Made by a program: the position numbers and the translations under genes
Notes under the pieces: model-generated
Database searches by the model: none
The model's input: the letters and a program-made list of their open reading frames with translations, nothing else
What the model was told of the DNA's origin: nothing
In this document: piece after piece, positions 29,451-43,398 of the stretch
How positions within the stretch are numbered: position 1 is the stretch's first letter
Layout of the letters: every line of letters begins with the position of its first letter
Source: Prostheceraeus crozeri
Lineage: Eukaryota > Platyhelminthes > Polycladida > Euryleptidae
Assembly: GCA_907163375.1 (NCBI GenBank)
Contig: CAJQUW010003176.1
Location: forward strand, 186,001 to 250,000
DNA: 64,000 bases
Direction: 5' to 3'

Positions 29451-32400
29451 TGAATTTCAATGAGGCACGCGACCAACAAACGACTCACATTTTCCTTAAT
29501 GCCTTGCTGCATAGGTGAATAAACGACTAACAATGACTTGTAGCCATCATATGGGGGGCGGTGAAGAGTGAATACAGAGCGCTTAGCGTGGATTACGGGA
29601 GATGAGAGAGCTCCCATTGTTAAATCTTGATGTATGAGGCGAAGTTTGTGTAAAGGTGGATTACATATTTATCACACAGCGATTACATCTTTATGGGATT
29701 CGAGGATGAACAGGATCTGTTTACTTGTCGAAAAGGCAAAGATTGATGTACAGGATTTGTTTACATGTGCGGATCGCAAAAAGCATACTGTAGTTATTGA
29801 TGGGATGAATTTAATGACAGGATCAGTTTACATGTGGGAAACGCAACAATTGAATGATGTCTGATTTATCTTTGTGACATATCTTTCAAGACATATCATT
29901 ACCTATTCAGTATTTTGTCAGCCACTATGTGTGGGACCCCGCTCGTCTGGGTTTGAGTGTTCAGGTTAGGGGTCGAAACACAGCTAGACGAGTACCTGCT
30001 GATGACTGACGGACTGCAGTATTATGTTTTATATCCCTTAATCGGTAGCTGAAGTAGTGGTCGATGTATTGTAATTCAAATGAAGAAATGTGGAATTACA
30101 TGAAGTACTATAGACGGATGAAGAAACTGGCGATAACAAATTCAACTGAAGAAATAGTATTTTCCATGTGTAGTCTTAGGTATAGTGTGTATAGTTTCAT
30201 TGCTTTCGGTGTAGTAGAATGTCATTGTAGTTCTATTGTTTACCTCCATTATCCACTTTCCACTTATCCACTCTTACCATTATCCACTTTGTGTAGTGTC
30301 AGATATAGTTCACTTGTAATCGGTGTAGTAGCATCGTTGTATTTCCATATTTTACCTCCACTTTTCCAATTTCTATTCATCGGTTTCCTGTTGTTTTATA
30401 ATATCCATTTTTAATTTCCTTAACCTATGGTGACCATTGTCTTATTCTATTTCCACTATCAACATCTGTAGTCGGTACAGTATATTAGACGTCTGTTTTG
30501 AACGTGTATACGGCAGTGTTTGGAATCTATGGTATTAGTACAAGTCTTAAGATTTCCATTTTTACCAGATATTGGGCCAAAGCAGATGAATTTTAATTCG
30601 TTGCCACGAGAAAGCTACATTGAGTTCTTTTAAGAACTGATTAATCCAATGGTTACAGTAGCATTGCCTTTGTACACTTGCGGATTGGAGAACGCCATCA
30701 GTCCTCATTAGGACTACTTTAACTAATAATTTAAATTAGTAAGCATTATATTCTATTATAAATGGCTACTGGGATGACTTGCATCATCGTATGAAAATTG
30801 AATGTGCTCGTTCTAAGAAGTATATAGGCCTATCTATGTAAGGGTCAGAGTTGGAAGGAGCTCGTGGGTCATGTGTCGAAATGGGTCGTAGGTCAGACTG
30901 TCGTGAAATTTTGGTTGGTCAAGTGGACTGGCTGGTCGGCGTCAAGGGATAGCCGATGTACAAAAAGCATGGAAAGAACAACATGTGACACATTCGAATT
31001 GCCTGACGGAAATGAATTTTCGAAATGGGATATGAATTTTCACTTTAAATCAGCAATTTAGTTATTAATTTCAAAGTTCTGTGAGCAGACCGTCATACAG
31101 ATGATAATTATAAGATAATGCGCATTGAGTAATGTGCTCGTAAATCATTGAAATCAGATACCACAACTAATCATTTGTTTGTGCATCAAATATGCATGAA
31201 GAGCTCCCAGGCGAAAATATTGTCCACTGATTTATTTATTTATTTCAATAATCTGTAGGCCGTCATGTGTGTGAAAATTTAGAAAGAAATATAATTCAAC
31301 AGCAAGGTTTTGAAAGCTACTTTTGTCAATAAAAATGCTGCACAAAAATTCAATTATGAATCTACATTTAATTAAATTGCATAAATTTGGTTGTACTTTA
31401 TAATCAAAATTTCAGATTGTGACTGATTTCCGTGTCGGCTGGGTTATGGCTTCGGTTCCAGTTTTCTTCCATGGCAATGGGCGGTTCTGACACATAGTTT
31501 ACATCACTAACTACTTGTCTTTTTTAATGTAAGACAATATTTCAAGAGAAATTTAATTAGATTATTATACTGAGAAAGATTTGATGAAATTCATGGATTA
31601 TAAAGCACGGAGAACTCTCTGACACAAGTTAGCTGGATGAGATTTTCGGGTAGTGTTCCATAAGAAGATGCCAGCAACGTTGAAGGCAATCGACTATTCG
31701 ACTGGTTTGCCAGGTGGGAATGCCAGATATTTTTATTTTCACTTTATTTGACAAATGAGGTAACTCTCGTGGCAATAGGACCGCCGCAATTTTAAGGGAG
31801 AGAACAATATAGAAATAAAAAAACACTTGATGAATGAGGAAGCGTCTATGTCGTGTTGATCTGCGTCTCTCCAGCTTTTCCAGACTTCGTCGATAGAGCC
31901 GTTGAAAATTGTGGCCCAGTTGAGGTCTTTTAGGTGGAGTTGCAGAGGTAAAAGGAAATGAGTGATCAGGTGCAACAGACCGATTAAGATGGAAGAGGAA
32001 AACTTGACCTTTCTCTTCACTTGGATAAAACTTTCTTTCAAGGTGAGCACCCAAAATTTTTTGTGTCACCCCAAAATTTGTGTTCCCAATATTTTACATT
32101 ACTGTGTAGATAGGTTATTCATCTACTGCTGTAGCCCAGATATTACCTTTGATTCCCTTAATATTCTTGCGTACCTCAATCGTTGATGTGATTGAAATAT
32201 TGATTTCAACACTCACAAGAATAAGTTTGATCATCTTATTCCTTCACAAAAGGTTTCTCATTTAATCGTACGCATTACATGCATTATCAAGAAATAAAGA
32301 CTGCCTTTCTCCAACACGACACGTCGATCGAATTCATTCTTTCTGTGGGTTTCCTACCTACAAAATCGCACATGCTAATTTATATTTTTTATTCCTCATG

Positions 32401-33387
32401 TTTTTTGTTCGACCAACTGTCTTCGCTGTCATTATGTCACTTATTTTTTAATCTGTGCATCTGAATGTAAAGCATGTAGCATTGAACATGCAACTTGTGA
32501 TTATCAGTTTACGAATAGACGCTACTGCTACTTCTATTTGGATGCCTTTAAGAGATTAAGTAGGATCGAGAGACGAAGTGAATTTTTTGTTAGGTACAGC
32601 TGCAACAGGATACCACATGTCCTACTCCGACTCTGGCCCCGAAGCCTACCTAGCGATTTTGGCAAAGCATTGCAAATAAAATAGATGCACATTTACATTC
32701 TTCACAAAGCCTTGCGAACAGATAGTTTCAATTGACAACTATAGAGACTTCTTCATCACCTTTTATGGCCGTAGAGAAACAAATCCTCCTCTCCGGAGAA
32801 ATCGGATCTAATGCATTTTGATCTAATTCACTGTGCATGTAGGGCCTATGTGACGAATCTAAACAGCTATTTTTGAAAGATTCCTTTTATAGTGCGCATG
32901 CAAGTCAAATCCGTATGGGTGACACAAAATTCTTGCCAGAGATCAAAATATTTTTATTATTGCTTGGAGCATGTGGGTCGTGGGTCACAAATGCCGGGGG
33001 TCGTAGGTCAAGTTTCGTTGATCCACTTCCACCTCTGATGATAGATCTGAAGCAGTAGATATCATTTGCTCCGCTCCAAATGTCTTCAAAGTTTCATTCC
33101 TACTCGTTTGTCATTCCGCTCCTGTGCTACACTATACGTTTTCCCTTCATTTCTTATTCCGTTGCGGATATCCTAAGATTGCTTACAATTGCTCCCCGGA
33201 TAAATAGACAACGCGTGTGGTGTTGACTTTTAAAAAACCACCTTTATCTTCTTCCATTAAAACAATATTTGACTTTTCTTGCTAATGCACAAACTGAAGA
33301 TATAATGCTGAGATGTCGCTCCTGACGAGTGTGAAGTTGGCAAAACCACCCAGCGGAACCATCTCTTATTACAACGTGATTCTATTC

Positions 33388-34070
33388 CTGAGGTTCCCAA
33401 CCTGTGGTGCGCGTACCACTAGTGGTGCGCGAGGACTCATCAGATGGTACGCGAGTACCTGTCCGAAATAAACTATGTGTATCATGATAATTTAATCTGT
33501 TCATGTCACAGATCTAATATGAGTATTAGGAAAAGTGTTGGTCAGCTTGAGAAAATTCGATGCAACTTATCACTTTTTATTGTCTCAAAAGATTAAGATT
33601 TTGTCTTGTGCACAGATTTCATCCTGTCACATCAAACTTAGTATTAGGTTGCTTAGATATCAATGCAACAGGCGAAGAAGCAACGACATCTATTGAGCGA
33701 TCGACAAAACAAAAGCATGCTTTTTAGATTATGCTTCAAGCTATGCAAGTCAATTCACGTACTATGAAAATGCTTCTGACACAGACATTTAAATATCCAA
33801 CTTTGGCAAGCCAAAAGTATTCACAAATAGTACAGGCTGCGTTTCTTAAAAAGCGACACACAATCTGTATTTTAACATAGATATTTGACACAGTATCTTT
33901 AAACAGTATTTATGCAGATATCTACGTGATCTTCAGAGATCGATTTTTCGAAGCATAGAATTTCAAATTGCTTTCCTAACATAAAATGAATTTCTTTGAG
34001 ACTAAGTGGTACGCGGCGAACGTCTAAGATCTCAAGTGGTACTAAGACATTAAAAGGTTGGGAACCACTG
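33388..34070. mobile_element. Non-autonomous hAT-like element (copy 1)
   Basis: The ends are imperfect inverted repeats: CTGAGGTTCCCAACCT on the left and AGGTTGGGAACCACTG on the right. The right one reads CAGTGGTTCCCAACCT in complement, the typical hAT terminus. Sub-terminal GTGGTACGCG-type blocks occur on both sides. There is no transposase, and an 8-bp target duplication is not convincing. Confidence 0.7.
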
Positions 34071-35252
34071 TAATTTATTTGAAGCAACTTCTACTTTATG
34101 AAGTTTCGCCTGATCACGAATCTGGACGCAGAATCTGCAAATTCACTGTCGCCTTTGAGAAATTCTAGTTCAAGGATAAAAGTGATTCTGATCTGAAGTT
34201 AGCGGAACCAATTTCTTGGTTTCACTGTTAGGCACAGTAAGTCAATTTTATTATGTCAGTACGTGATCCAATTTGTTGCCCTGATCACAATTATACGTAT
34301 GCTTCATTTTTCATAATAATGCATTTTAAAAAAGGCGATTTCGCAACTTGTCCATGTAAGTGTGTGAAGTTAGTGGGCCATACAATGAAATCATTTTTTT
34401 ACTGCAGCTCGATTCTTCCTATTCGAAACAACATTTCTATTTCAATAAATTCGCAGTCGTTTTTGAGAAATTATCACTATATGATAAAAAGGGATCCGCT
34501 AAGTGGCTCCGCTGACTTCACACGCGGCCTTCCCGTCGTTCTCCAACTGCACTACAGATTCCTGAACTAGCCTAAATAGAAAAAGATTCAAAACGTCACG
34601 CAAAAGTCTGGTTTGACATTCAGAGATGATCTTTGAAAACATATGATTAGATATTTGAGTAAGTGTATAATATCAGTATCAACCTTAGCCTGAAGGACTT
34701 AAAATGCTGCTTTTATGAAAATTGAAATGTAGCATCATAGCCAGGTTCCAGCCCATCAACTTGGCTTTCTTTCCAAGTAGAAATAAACTGGCTATATTTA
34801 TAAAACAGGTTTCAGGACCAACATAATTAATTTTCTAGATTTATTTCCAAATGACTGCCACCTCATTTTCGTCCAAGCATTATGAGAAAACGAGTGCTTT
34901 CAATGACGAGATTTGGTGATCGCAGAAACCAATATTAATGCCGCCACATCGGAATATCAACCGTCCCGATAACATCCATCGAATTGAAAAGGTGTTTGCA
35001 GGCTTCAGATAATGAAAAAGGACCATAGACTGACTACAACAGACAACAACGACTACTGATGACGGACGAAACCGTTCACTCAAATGCTTAAAAAAATGGA
35101 TTTACCACAAATCAGACCAAATGTTTGATATTCAATCTTCGAGTTCCTCATTCATTATCAAATCTTTAACGATTCTATTAAAATCTAAGAATAAGTTGTG
35201 CTTCTGATATTATGATTTGCATGAAGACATAACATAGAAGGAAAATGATGTT

Positions 35253-35828
35253 TTCAGACGATTCAGATGATAATTCCACATTGAAATTTCCAATTACATA
35301 TTTTTTGAGCTTTATAAGGAGAAGAAAAATATGCCTTTCCAACTGAAAGTTACACATATAGAAAATGAAAATATATCATGCCTCTGGGAAAACGCTTTAT
35401 AACCATCAGGAGATGAAAATTTTGATCACGCCTTAATTTTCTACCAGATAAGAAGATTGTTAAAATGATTGTTTGCCTATATGCCTCTAGGATATCTGTA
35501 AACAACAAATGAATGATAAGCAAGTATTATTTTAATGTGATTATTCAAGAGATTCAGATTATTCAGCTCGAAGAAAGCTTATGGAGTCTTGACACATTTT
35601 ATTCATCAACATGCTAGAATTGTGAGTTTCCGCTCGCTTTATTGCCATCACCACCCAATAATAGCTAGAAATGTAGAATGTCATTAGCCAAACTATGAAA
35701 ATGATCCCCACTATGCTTACATTATAAACGGTGCTCTTCAACCATTTACCGTCGTGTGCCTGTAAAAGGAAAAATTGGTGATGGCATTCCCTACAAAATC
35801 ATACGATATCATTTTGAATACCATTCAA
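35253..35828. other. Copy 1-specific flank of the piggyBac element
   Basis: No gene recognised. It belongs to the 2.57-kb segment missing from copy 2 but lies outside the piggyBac end at the TTAA. Confidence 0.6.
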
Positions 35829-37700
35829 TTAACACTAGAAAGACCAACTTTTTTTATTACCGTTAAAGACCGTTGGGTCAATTGACCCCTTATATTGAAA
35901 AGCATTATGTATGAATTGAAGTTTTGCTATATTGATGTGAAAACGCAAAAAAATCACGATACTGATTACAATTCAGTTTTAAATTTATTGGGATTGTTTG
36001 CAAAAGTTATAGCTTTCAAACCTTCGGATCGGATTGAATTACTCCGATGGTAGAATGCACAACTGATCGATTGGTGAGGAGCACTTGCCACATACGAACT
36101 TTTCACATGAGGAGCACAACAATTTTTTTTGTTTGACTTGCAAATCTCACATCTTGTTCGCAAATTGGATAAATCACTGCGATTGACTTGAAGGCGCAAT
36201 GTAGAAATATGGTAATGCGGTCGTTTTCTGGATTTTGCTTTGGAACAAAGTACTTGTCCAATGTGCAACATGAAATCACGTCGGGATTTTGCATTTGGCA
36301 TAATAATCTCTCGTGCCAAGACGAAAGAGTTCAAACACAAAATGTCTAACAAGTTGTAGAATACAGCGAGAGTCCATCTTCTTGAGGCGCATTTTGTCGA
36401 ATACAACCGTAGCATCTGATCTGCAGTATCTACTTTTACAGTTATCATTTTTGGTTTTTTCTTCGGATCATTTCTATCGACAATGGCTGATCGATGTTCT
36501 GTTGACAAAACAAACACGGTCTGGCTTGGCTTGCCTTTATAAGCAACGATCAGTTGATCTTCCGATTTCAAGAATGTGGATGTATGAACTGGTACCTGCT
36601 TTGAAGAGAATTGTTTCACAATTTCTCGTGGAATCTCGCATGTATTTGGTCAGACAGTTCCAAGAAGGGTCACGTTTTTTGCTGAAGACTTTTAGCCAAT
36701 GAACACGAGGTGAAAAAGTTATCAGATGTCACAGAAATTCCACTGCCAAAATATGATTCATTCAAATTCAAAACAGCGGACTCGATCGGGAAGAGAAACT
36801 CGGCTATCACTCTGATCATCTCTTCCGGTGCATGGTATCGCTTTCAGAACATACTTTGTCAGTAAGTCACATATAATCCAAAACTTTATTCCAAGCTTAT
36901 CGGGTTTGGTTGCATTATACTGCAAAAAGGGACAACGACATTTACATGGGAATAATTGCTCATCCACAGTAGCATGTTCTCCAGGAAAGAAAGCTTCTTC
37001 ACATTCTTTTTGATTACTGTATCCCATAACTGCTGTATCGTGGCATCTTTGTTCACATGCCTTCTTTCAGCTCTGCTGCTCTTATCGTCAAATTGGATGT
37101 AACGTTTGATTTCTTTGTATCTATTTCGACTCATCGTCTGTTGAAAAATATTTATACCATATTCTTGACTCCAGAAAGATGAAAGAGGTTGATTCTTTCC
37201 TTGTAGTACACCTCGTATTATAATCAAGCCAACGAATGCAAGCATGTAATTTTCTGTTGTGTTTCAAAATTGTTGTTTCCTTGGCGCGTAGCCTCGGCCA
37301 TTGTGAAGTCACGAATTTTGACGCATATTATCTTTTCCAAGAAGTTCTATGAAGATATCATGCTCGTCATCCACCCGATTCAATATATAACGTGTAGGAC
37401 CTGCTTCGTGTCTTACTATATTTCTCGCAGGAGTTCTTTCTCTTGTATTGGCACTATCAATATTCACTTCAGTCCAACAAGTACCGTCAGGTGACGTGAA
37501 ATGTAGAATTTCATCTGTATGATTCGCACTGTTATCTGTTTCAGAAGAAGATTCGCTTCTCTCCATAACTTCGTCATCTTCGCCGTCGCTCACTACAGGA
37601 GATAGAATGTAGTGGAGTCATTTTCATTTTCGTCATCGTCACTTTGATAACTATCGTCGTAATCAGAGTCAATGCTCGAAATAAGCTGTTGAGCATACCA
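35829..37700 (-). mobile_element. piggyBac-type DNA transposon, decayed
   Basis: The minus strand encodes pieces of a piggyBac transposase. They are an acidic N-terminus (DGEDDEVMERSESSSETDN), SFWSQEYGINIFQQTMSRN, FDDKSSRAERR, the DDE-domain block VDEQLFPCKCRCPFLQYN followed by KPDKLGIKFWIICD, then DPKKKPKMITV, RRWTLAVFYNLLDILCLN and a C-terminal Cys finger (RCEICKSNKKNCCAPH). The pieces lie in different frames with at least three shifts, so it is inactive. The downstream end is TTAACACTAGAAAGACC (35829) with GTTGGGTCAATTGACCCC nearby, a typical piggyBac terminus with TTAA. The other terminus was not found. It is present only in copy 1 of the large repeat. Confidence 0.85.
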
Positions 37701-39282
37701 GTACTAGTATAAAGCATGCATATGCCACTGTAATGCTAATAGGCTGCCTTAAAATAACTGCATACCCGTAGAATATTATGAAGTGGAACTAGCCCTATTT
37801 TACCCGCGGTGGGTGAGTGGACAAAAGAATTTTTGACACTGAAACATTTAATCACGATAAATTCTATGTGTAGGAGTTACCGCTGTATTGCAAAGTCCGA
37901 GAGAGGAAAAGTGCTCAGACTTTGATGTGCTATCTTCGGTACAATTTGCTCCTTGAAATTGTAGTATTTTAAGTCACTAGCCTTGAGCCTTGATTCTGAC
38001 TTACCACCAAGAGATTATTGCACTGAACATTCACTAAATCCCATTCAAGTAAGGACTAAGGCCCGCTTATGTATCTGACTTGGAAATGCACATTGTACAT
38101 GCATATTTAGTTGTAGCAGATATTCTTTACCTTTCCGTACTGATACTTAAGCTTTAATCGGCTGCTGCCAGCTTAGATGTGTAGTTTGCATTGGGTTCTT
38201 GTCATTTCACTTTTACTTCTTTGCTTATTTATGATCATGAGTCATGACACCGGAAAATTCCCATAAAATTACAGAATCGCTTTCCTGCTGTTTTATTTCA
38301 ATAGTATGACGGCATTGCTTTCATTTCATGGCCCTTATTGAAAATCGAGAGATAATCTACTTATGTTTTACATATTTCCTCCATTACTCGTTTTGATATT
38401 CTTGGCACGTGAATAAGAAGCCAAGCTTAGTTAAATTGGTGCTGTCGATTCAATTCATTTAGTTTTATTTCAGAATGAATTTTAAGGTATAAATTCTTCA
38501 ATGCTGTTTCCAAAATGAAAGCATTTTTGTATTTTAATTCAACAACGAAACTGAGGGAGTACTAATCACCACGGGCACGGGGTCGTCTCTTAAGAGCGAA
38601 TCTCACAATAGCAAGCTGATGTTAAGCTCACTGCTTAGATGAAATGTTAATGCGAGTATGGACCTATTTCTGCACAATATTCAACAATGCATAATATCAG
38701 TTAGTTATTTTGAGATATTGCTGTTTTTGAAATTCGTTGTTCTGACTGTTCACTGCTTTGATATTCGCTATTATGACACCAAGCCACTACAGTTAACCTT
38801 ATACATCATGTAAAATCAATGATTGTGATAGGCTTACATTACATAATGTATATGCTATGCGAAACATTTTCAGTAAATATTCATTCTGTCATTTCAAAAA
38901 AGACTGATTAAATCCCTCGCTGTAGGATAGGTAATCGTGATTAAGAAAGTTTCAAACAAGCCAAGTGTGAATCTTCATCAATCACTGCATTAATATTTCA
39001 ACTGCTCGTTTTTCTCAAAACAATTCATCAATCTTTTAATGTTCAGGTGGTTGTTCTGATGGAATACGAGTTACATTTTGTGAGCATAGAATGCTGAACT
39101 GTTAGTTGGCGTTACTGGCGTTACCCGCTACTGGACCTCTGCTAGCTGGCGAAATGCCTAATTTGTCCCACATCTTAATAATTATCATACATAGTCACTT
39201 AGGCGCAAATGCCAATAGATAGCAGGAATTTGAAAGTCCAACCTCGGCAAATTCCTCGCTCTTTTCGAGGCTCTGGCAAATT

Positions 39283-39694
39283 TTCTCATGGTTTATATGG
39301 TACGAAAAGTGTTCAGCGTTAATGCGAAGGAGTGGATAGCGCCCTCTACTCTGAAAAACATTAGATTTTGTGGTAGCAATAGATGTCTTTGCTGTAAATC
39401 TTTGAATACCGAAAATTGCAACGAAAGTTTCAGTACAGGCAACCGGTTTATCTTTGATCAGCCAGGTGTTTTTACTTGTAAAAGTAGAAATGTTATTTAT
39501 CTTATATCATGTAGCAGATGTGGAATGCAATATGTAGGACAGACAAAGCAACCGCTACATTGTAGATTAAATGGTCATCGTCATTCAGTATTAAAAGGTC
39601 ACTTAAACACATATCCTAGCAATCACTTTAAGCAAGATCATTCTTGGACTGATGTTGAATTGCAAATTATTGATCATGTTGATGACAATATATA
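39283..39694 (+). mobile_element. Naiad-type PLE, 5' piece at the duplication junction
   Basis: The open frame 39288-39710 gives the N-terminal part missing from the other two copies: EWIAPSTLKNIRFCGSNRC and LCCKSLNTENC (Cys knuckle), then the same GIY-YIG from VIYLISCSRC to DHVDDNIY. It is identical or nearly so to 26878-27080. It ends abruptly at 39694, where copy 2 of the large repeat begins. The flanking 39114-39282 has no recognised gene. Confidence 0.8.
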
Positions 39695-42600
39695 TAACTT
39701 TATGAGCTGAGAAATTTAATGTGAGAGTTGCTGCTTTTGCAGTGCTGCTCTGCCAATTGAAGGAATTATCTGAAGAATTTTTATAATGAATCAAATTAGG
39801 TGAATTCGATTAAGTAATGAAACATGTTATTCATGTTTATTCAACTGTTTTCATGACTCCACATACCAATGTCACTCATTTGAATTTACACATGCAGCAT
39901 TAGGTCCAACATCGCTCATGCTCCCTCATGCGCCATTCTGAAAAAGTGAAAATTATAATTGAGTCTCATATTGAAAGTCTATAGTATCGAATCTGTAATA
40001 GATGTTATCAAACGTTCTTCCATGGTGATCTCTTAGCTAGATCTTTTCTTCGTTAGCATAGAAAAGAATATATCATGCAAATGTGTGCTGAATACCACAT
40101 TTAATGAAATGTTGAATGGCTAAGCGGATTGCTATTATTCTCAGAGTTCTTAGAAAGTCCATAATACACTCTTTTAATGAAATGAAGCAAATTTTTCAGC
40201 TGTATGTTTGCCGCTATTTTTTAGTCTTTTACAATTTTGCAAGGTGAAGTTTGCAATGTCTACGAAGATAGTTTGAAAAACATCAATTCTTTGCTATACA
40301 GTACATATTTTCAGAAGCTAACCGCCATTATCCTAAATTTCAAGTATGTGTACAAATTAAACTATACAGTTAAATTATACAAAATACTATACAAATAAAA
40401 CTATACAAATTACAGTTAAACTATACATTGATGCTCCAAGTCATAAAGAAACAGATGTTGCATTAATCTTGAAAGTAACTGAAGTAAACTCGTTCAATGT
40501 ACATTGTACATGTACTTAATTAAATCATGCTATTTTTAATATGAAAGACTTTGCATGGATAACAGATATGAATTATTTCAAATTCAATTTTTACAATCTC
40601 CAAAGTTGCTTTCAATAATTTCAAAATTCTGTATTCACAAGATATGTCTTTCATCCACTGAAGTTGAAATGAAAGATTCTGATCACATTAAAGCACTTGG
40701 GTCACTAAAGAGTAGGTACCATCTTTATTTTTGGGATATTTGCGGTTAATTGCCAATTCCTTATCTTCTAATTTGAATAATTTGCCATTACGAAACGAAT
40801 CTTTGTCACTGTCTTCTGCAAAGAACAAATTCCAATTTGTTAGCTTATCATCGCGTTATCTCACTTCTCGTAAGAATTCTTCCGTCGTAAATGTATCTTT
40901 AAATGCCACAAGAATATAGAGACATTTCTCAGCTTCGGTTGTACTTCGCGAAAATTGTTGGAACACATTGATTCCGCAGATATGAAGGAAATTGAACTGA
41001 ATGAAAAGGTTTTCTCATTATTTAAAGTTTGCGACTAAACTTTGCATTGATGCAAACCAATTACATTTAGTGTCACAAATAAACTGGGTTAGAAAATGAT
41101 AATTTGTGAAAAGTAAGTCAAGCTGTTGTAAAGATGTTCATTGGTATTTATTAATGCATTCTTATTTATCTTATTTATGCAATCGCAGATCATCACCGTG
41201 AGACGGCCTTATCAGGCGAGTCTGCGAGATATTGCATAAAAAGAAAAATATGAATTATAAGCTTTAATGACAAGAAATATCAAATATCACAGGATTAAAG
41301 TTTGATATTGAGTGCCCTCTTCATGGCTTTCGATATATAGCTTGCTGTTGTTGACGGATAATCATAGATTCTCTTAGTGAATTGAAGTTATCTTTTTTTC
41401 TGCCTAGAATAGACATATTAGCATACTTTTACAATGCTAAATACTTATATTCCTTCTGAAGATTGTTTTTGCGTGAGATGTTGCTGCCGCCGGCTAATTA
41501 ATAATTAATGATGTTTCAATAAACATGTTGGTAGCCGATTGGCTTATATCTCACAAGTTATCTAAATGCCTAAATTATGCTTCTTAAAATCAATAGATAC
41601 TAAGCCTATCACGTCCATAAAGTGAAAAAATCAATCGCATCTCGTTTTTTAACAACTGAAATCAAATTTTGGAATGACACATTATTCTATGACATGCTAT
41701 GACATTCTATTTATAGGCTGTTTTACAGGCTACTCTTTTGTAGTTTCATCTCAGTTAACCGAAACCAACATAGCCAAGAACATTGACAGAGATGCAAATC
41801 AGTGCATATTTTTATGATGTGTGAATAATGCATGGACAGCATGAATACAGTCATGCAGTTGAATGCACTCTGATTTCGCTATTCTTCTTATTACACACAC
41901 ATTATTCAGTTGACTATCAATTTTGTTTTGATCACACAATGTCTTGCTTGCTTCAAAATATCAAAGTTAGCTTGAAACGATGTTTAACACTAAAATGCCG
42001 AAAATTCTGTCGTTATTATGCCGAGAAATATTGAAGTTATTAAATGATATTACTATAAAGATAAATCATTAGAATCTTTTACAGTGATATGCAGGCTATA
42101 ACCCTTTCCTTATAACCTACCGGGGACCATTCGGCTCACTTTGTTGCATTTTTGCTGTGGTCCTCGTAAGATAAAACCGGTCGACCTAATCGTTTGTGAG
42201 TTTCATTTTTGTGCATTTCCAAACTTTTCTCCAAAAATCGTTGAATTTGGCCTATCTGAAAGGTCATGCGACCTATGCTATCTAAATACTACTTATCAAA
42301 ATTTGTAGTAGTAATGTCATATTATATATATGTAGTTATTTTTGTGAATTTTTCTATTCATTTGAAGTCTCTAGGTATCTGCAAGTCGCTCTTCATCTTA
42401 AAAATTTCACATGAACCTACTTGGAGCTGCAGAATACCATCTCAAAGTAGCATTGAAGTGTTGAATGAAAACCATAAACAACAGAATCGGCATAATTCAG
42501 AGCAAGATATTCATACTCTATTTGTCAGTTGTAGAACAACTTGGACAGATCGATTTGCAACATTTACTGCATAACTGTCTTTCGCAGCATTGATATTTCA

Positions 42601-43149
42601 GTAGATCGGTTACGATTGCATTGGCCACTCGAACATATTCGTCGATTTTTATCTGAAACTCCATATATTTTTGAATATATGCATAGGCCAGCGTCTGGTG
42701 GCTGACTTGACTGAGTAGCCTACAGTTGTGACATTTGGTCTAAGATATCAACCCCTACATTGAGATAATCGTAGGAAAGCAATGTGTCTGGCTTCTATTT
42801 TGTATTTTGTGTTTCTAGAATGCTTACGTCAGTGAGCAAGGTATTTAAAAGTAGTGCATTCTTCTTCCGTTTGCGTTGCAGACAGTCAACATTGCGCCAG
42901 AATCACCATTTTTGCATACTTTTGCAGCATATAAGCCGAAAGACTCACTTGATTTGATGTCAGGTGGAAGCTCACGCCTATTTCTATACGCATCGTGCTC
43001 TAAGATAGAAGCTACTTTGCTTTTCAGATTCTTTTTGATAAATCAAGACCAGTGAAATAATTATCTACAGCTACGTGGTATGCCACAAAATGCGTTCAGA
43101 AGATGAGATCGTGGCATCGTAAACATAACACCTCCAAGAAACTAGACAA

Positions 43150-43360
43150 GCGGGCACAGTGGCCTTGTGGTAGAGTATTCTCTCTGCGACTGGAAACCCT
43201 GTGCTCAAGCATAAATGGTGTCACACCTTTTGAAGTGTACACTCTGTATGATTCATGAACACTCAGCAGCAAACGAATGAGAGTGGGAACTTTGTCACAA
43301 TGGGCAGAAAAGTCTCATCCTGATGTCATTTGAGCATAGGCATGAAATGTTTTATACATG
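43150..43360 (+). mobile_element. tRNA-derived SINE (copy 2)
   Basis: This is the duplicate of 26181-26385 carried by the large direct repeat, nearly identical. Confidence 0.7.
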
Positions 43361-43363
43361 TGT

Positions 43364-43364
43364 G

Positions 43365-43396
<32 letters not shown>

Positions 43397-43398
43397 AC
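43364..43398. repeat. CT/CA microsatellite (copy 2)
   Basis: This is the equivalent of 26395-26424 with a longer CA run, one of the small length differences between the copies. Confidence 0.8.

Larger units (their letters stand above)
22768..39113. repeat. Large direct repeat, copy 1
   Basis: This matches copy 2 (39695-57541) in three blocks: 22768-29446, 29435-35252 and 37826-39113. In the first block I counted about 20 single differences plus a few indels in 6.7 kb, about 0.3%. Copy 1 uniquely holds 35253-37825 (piggyBac). It lacks the two PLE insertions of copy 2 and keeps their empty sites at 29435-29446 and 29888-29901. Outside the named elements, the stretches 22768-26180, 26424-26876, 29451-33387, 34071-35252 and 37826-39113 show no supported gene. 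Short frames there occur in both copies only because the DNA is duplicated. Confidence 0.95.

Noticed and set aside
29634-29864. 76-residue frame with VVIDGMNLM, repeated at 49035-49265
   Set aside because: A slight likeness to nuclease-type VIDG.N words is too short to support, and there is no flanking coding signal.
31629-32069. Minus-strand 146-residue frame, repeated at 52635-53075
   Set aside because: Its recurrence is due to the large duplication only. No domain or motif is recognisable, and two overlapping frames compete.
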